Assembly: GCA_934646175.1 (NCBI GenBank)
Contig: CAKUEI010000090.1
Coordinates: 1 to 6,203, forward strand
DNA: 6,203 nt
Origin: an uncultured Oscillospiraceae bacterium
GTDB lineage: Bacteria > Bacillota > Clostridia > Oscillospirales > Oscillospiraceae
Direction: 5' to 3'
In this document: positions 4,923 through 6,203 of the stretch, piece after piece
Numbering within the stretch: the stretch's first letter is position 1
Layout of the letters: each line of letters opens with the position of its first letter
Translations under genes and position numbers: made by a program
The notes under the pieces: generated by a model
The model's database searches: none
What the model saw: only the letters and a program-made list of their open reading frames with translations
What the model was told of the DNA's origin: nothing

Positions 4923-6203
4923 ATGGAAAAAAAGAAATCAACGCTCCGTACGCTTCTCGGTTCGGTCAAGGAGTTCAAGCGGGACACCATTCTCACGCCA
5001 GTCTTCGTCATCGGCGAAGTGGCGTGCGACGTGCTGATTCCCATGATGACCGGCCGTCTGCTGGACGAAGGCGTGAAGAACGGCAGTATGCGCCATATCC
5101 TCACCTATGGCGTCACCGTTATCCTCATGGCCATTGTGGCCCTGATCTTCGGCGGGCTGTCCGGCCGGTTCGGCGCCCGGGCGTCCACGGGGTTTGCCCG
5201 TAATCTCCGCCGGGATATGTATCATAAGGTGCAGAATTTCTCCTTCGCCAACATCGATAAATTCTCCACCAGCGGCATCATCACCCGTCTGACCACCGAC
5301 GTGACCAACGTCCAGATGGCGTTCATGATGACCATCCGCATCGCCATGCGCGCTCCCATCATGCTGATCTGCGCCTGGGTTCTCACCTTCCGTACCAGTC
5401 CGCGCCTGGCGCTCATCTTCCTGATCATCATCCCCATTCTGGCCATCGGCCTTCTCATCATCATGAACTTCGCCCACCCCATCTTCGAGAAGGTCTTCAA
5501 GAAGTATGATAAGCTCAACAACGTGGTACAGGAGAACCTGCTGGGCATCCGCGTGGTCAAATCCTTCGTGCGGGAGGATTACGAGATTCAGAAGTTCAAT
5601 AGCGCCTCTAACGAGATCTATCAGGACTTCTCCAAGGCGGAAAAAATTCTGGCCTTCAACTCCCCCCTCATGCAGACCTGCGTGTACGCCTGCATGATCG
5701 CGGTGTCCTGGCTGGGAGCCCACTTCGTGGTGGCCGGCAGCATGACCACCGGTCAGCTCACCTCCATGTTCAGCTACATCATGATGATGCTCATGAGCCT
5801 GATGATGCTGTCCATGGTGCTGGTCCTGATCGTCATGGCCCGCGCCTCCGGCGAGCGTATCTCCGAGATCCTCAATGAGAAAATCGACCTCACCAACGGT
5901 CCTGACCCCGTCCGCACCGTGAAGGACGGCTCCGTGGTCTTCGAGAACGTGAGCTTCAGCTACGCCAAGGACCCCAACAAGCTCTGCCTGAAAAACGTGA
6001 ACCTCACCGTCAACTCCGGCGAGACCGTGGGCATTCTGGGCGGTACCGGCACATCCAAGACCTCTCTGGTGCAGCTCATCCCCCGTCTTTACGACGCCAC
6101 TGAAGGCCGCGTGCTGGTGGGCGGCGTGGACGTGCGGGACTACGACATGGAAGAGCTGCGCAATCAGGTGGCCATGGTTTTGCAGAAGAACGTCCTTTTC
6201 TCC
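4923..6203 (+). CDS. ABC exporter half-transporter (3' truncated by window edge)
   Basis: An open frame of 427 codons runs to the right edge without a stop. Family members are about 570-620 residues, so the last part of the ATPase is missing. After a lysine-rich start (MEKKKS), hydrophobic stretches near 22-42, 60-80, 139-158, 162-183, 247-271 and 280-305 fit the six helices of a type I exporter. The segment FSTSGIITRLTTDV (114-127) is the usual first intracellular loop. The ATPase begins near 338 with A-loop Tyr347. Walker A is GGTGTSKT (373-380), with Ser in place of the usual third Gly. The Q-loop Gln is 421. Signature, Walker B and switch lie outside. Over the shared stretch it resembles the first, left-hand exporter gene (GGTG..K.SLV.LIPR.YDAT), so it is probably the degenerate-site type and a partner gene should follow. 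It is preceded by marR with no clear promoter between, which points to MarR-controlled efflux. Substrate unknown. Confidence 0.94.
   Translation, partial: MEKKKSTLRTLLGSVKEFKRDTILTPVFVIGEVACDVLIPMMTGRLLDEGVKNGSMRHILTYGVTVILMAIVALIFGGLSGRFGARASTGFARNLRRDMYHKVQNFSFANIDKFSTSGIITRLTTDVTNVQMAFMMTIRIAMRAPIMLICAWVLTFRTSPRLALIFLIIIPILAIGLLIIMNFAHPIFEKVFKKYDKLNNVVQENLLGIRVVKSFVREDYEIQKFNSASNEIYQDFSKAEKILAFNSPLMQTCVYACMIAVSWLGAHFVVAGSMTTGQLTSMFSYIMMMLMSLMMLSMVLVLIVMARASGERISEILNEKIDLTNGPDPVRTVKDGSVVFENVSFSYAKDPNKLCLKNVNLTVNSGETVGILGGTGTSKTSLVQLIPRLYDATEGRVLVGGVDVRDYDMEELRNQVAMVLQKNVLFS

Noticed and set aside
4938..5723. 261-codon open frame on the - strand opposite the right-hand exporter gene
   Set aside because: His/Asp/Gly-rich low-complexity shadow of the membrane domain.

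Overview
The window reads as chromosomal DNA of a GC-rich, low-branching Firmicute, most like a gut Clostridia of the Oscillospiraceae/Ruminococcaceae type. The evidence is indirect: strong AGGAGG-like Shine-Dalgarno sites, TTGACA/TAAAAT promoters, GC-rich codon choice, and a marR-plus-heterodimeric-ABC-exporter arrangement that is common in that group. No species can be named from the sequence alone.

Layout from left to right. (1) Positions 1-2563 hold a two-gene ABC exporter operon on the + strand. The first gene is cut by the left edge, so only its ATP-binding domain is visible. It overlaps the complete second gene by ATGA. The two nucleotide-binding domains carry complementary defects: Asp for the catalytic Glu and Gln for the switch His in the first, SQGQ for SGGQ in the second. 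This is the hallmark of a heterodimeric exporter with one degenerate and one active ATP site. (2) A strong GC-rich hairpin at 2584-2621 ends this operon and probably also ends the convergent gene. (3) Positions 2636-4111, on the - strand, hold complete guaB (IMP dehydrogenase) with its own consensus promoter and a leader of only about 28 nt. (4) The 258-bp divergent region 4112-4369 carries the guaB promoter, a pyrimidine-rich stretch and the marR promoter. (5) Positions 4370-4816 encode a MarR-family repressor whose promoter has an operator-like inverted repeat between -35 and -10. (6) A 106-nt spacer with two hairpins leads into (7) a second ABC exporter gene at 4923, which runs off the right edge after 427 codons.

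The window is therefore one housekeeping gene of guanine nucleotide synthesis lying between two paralogous ABC exporter modules. The right-hand module looks like a self-regulated, inducible efflux operon: MarR would repress marR and the downstream exporter until a ligand is bound.

No mobile element, CRISPR array, RNA gene or clearly new system was seen. The least explained part is the marR-exporter spacer (4817-4922). It contains alternative, mutually exclusive RNA pairings close to the exporter's ribosome binding site, and a second copy of the GTTAGC half-site found in the marR promoter.
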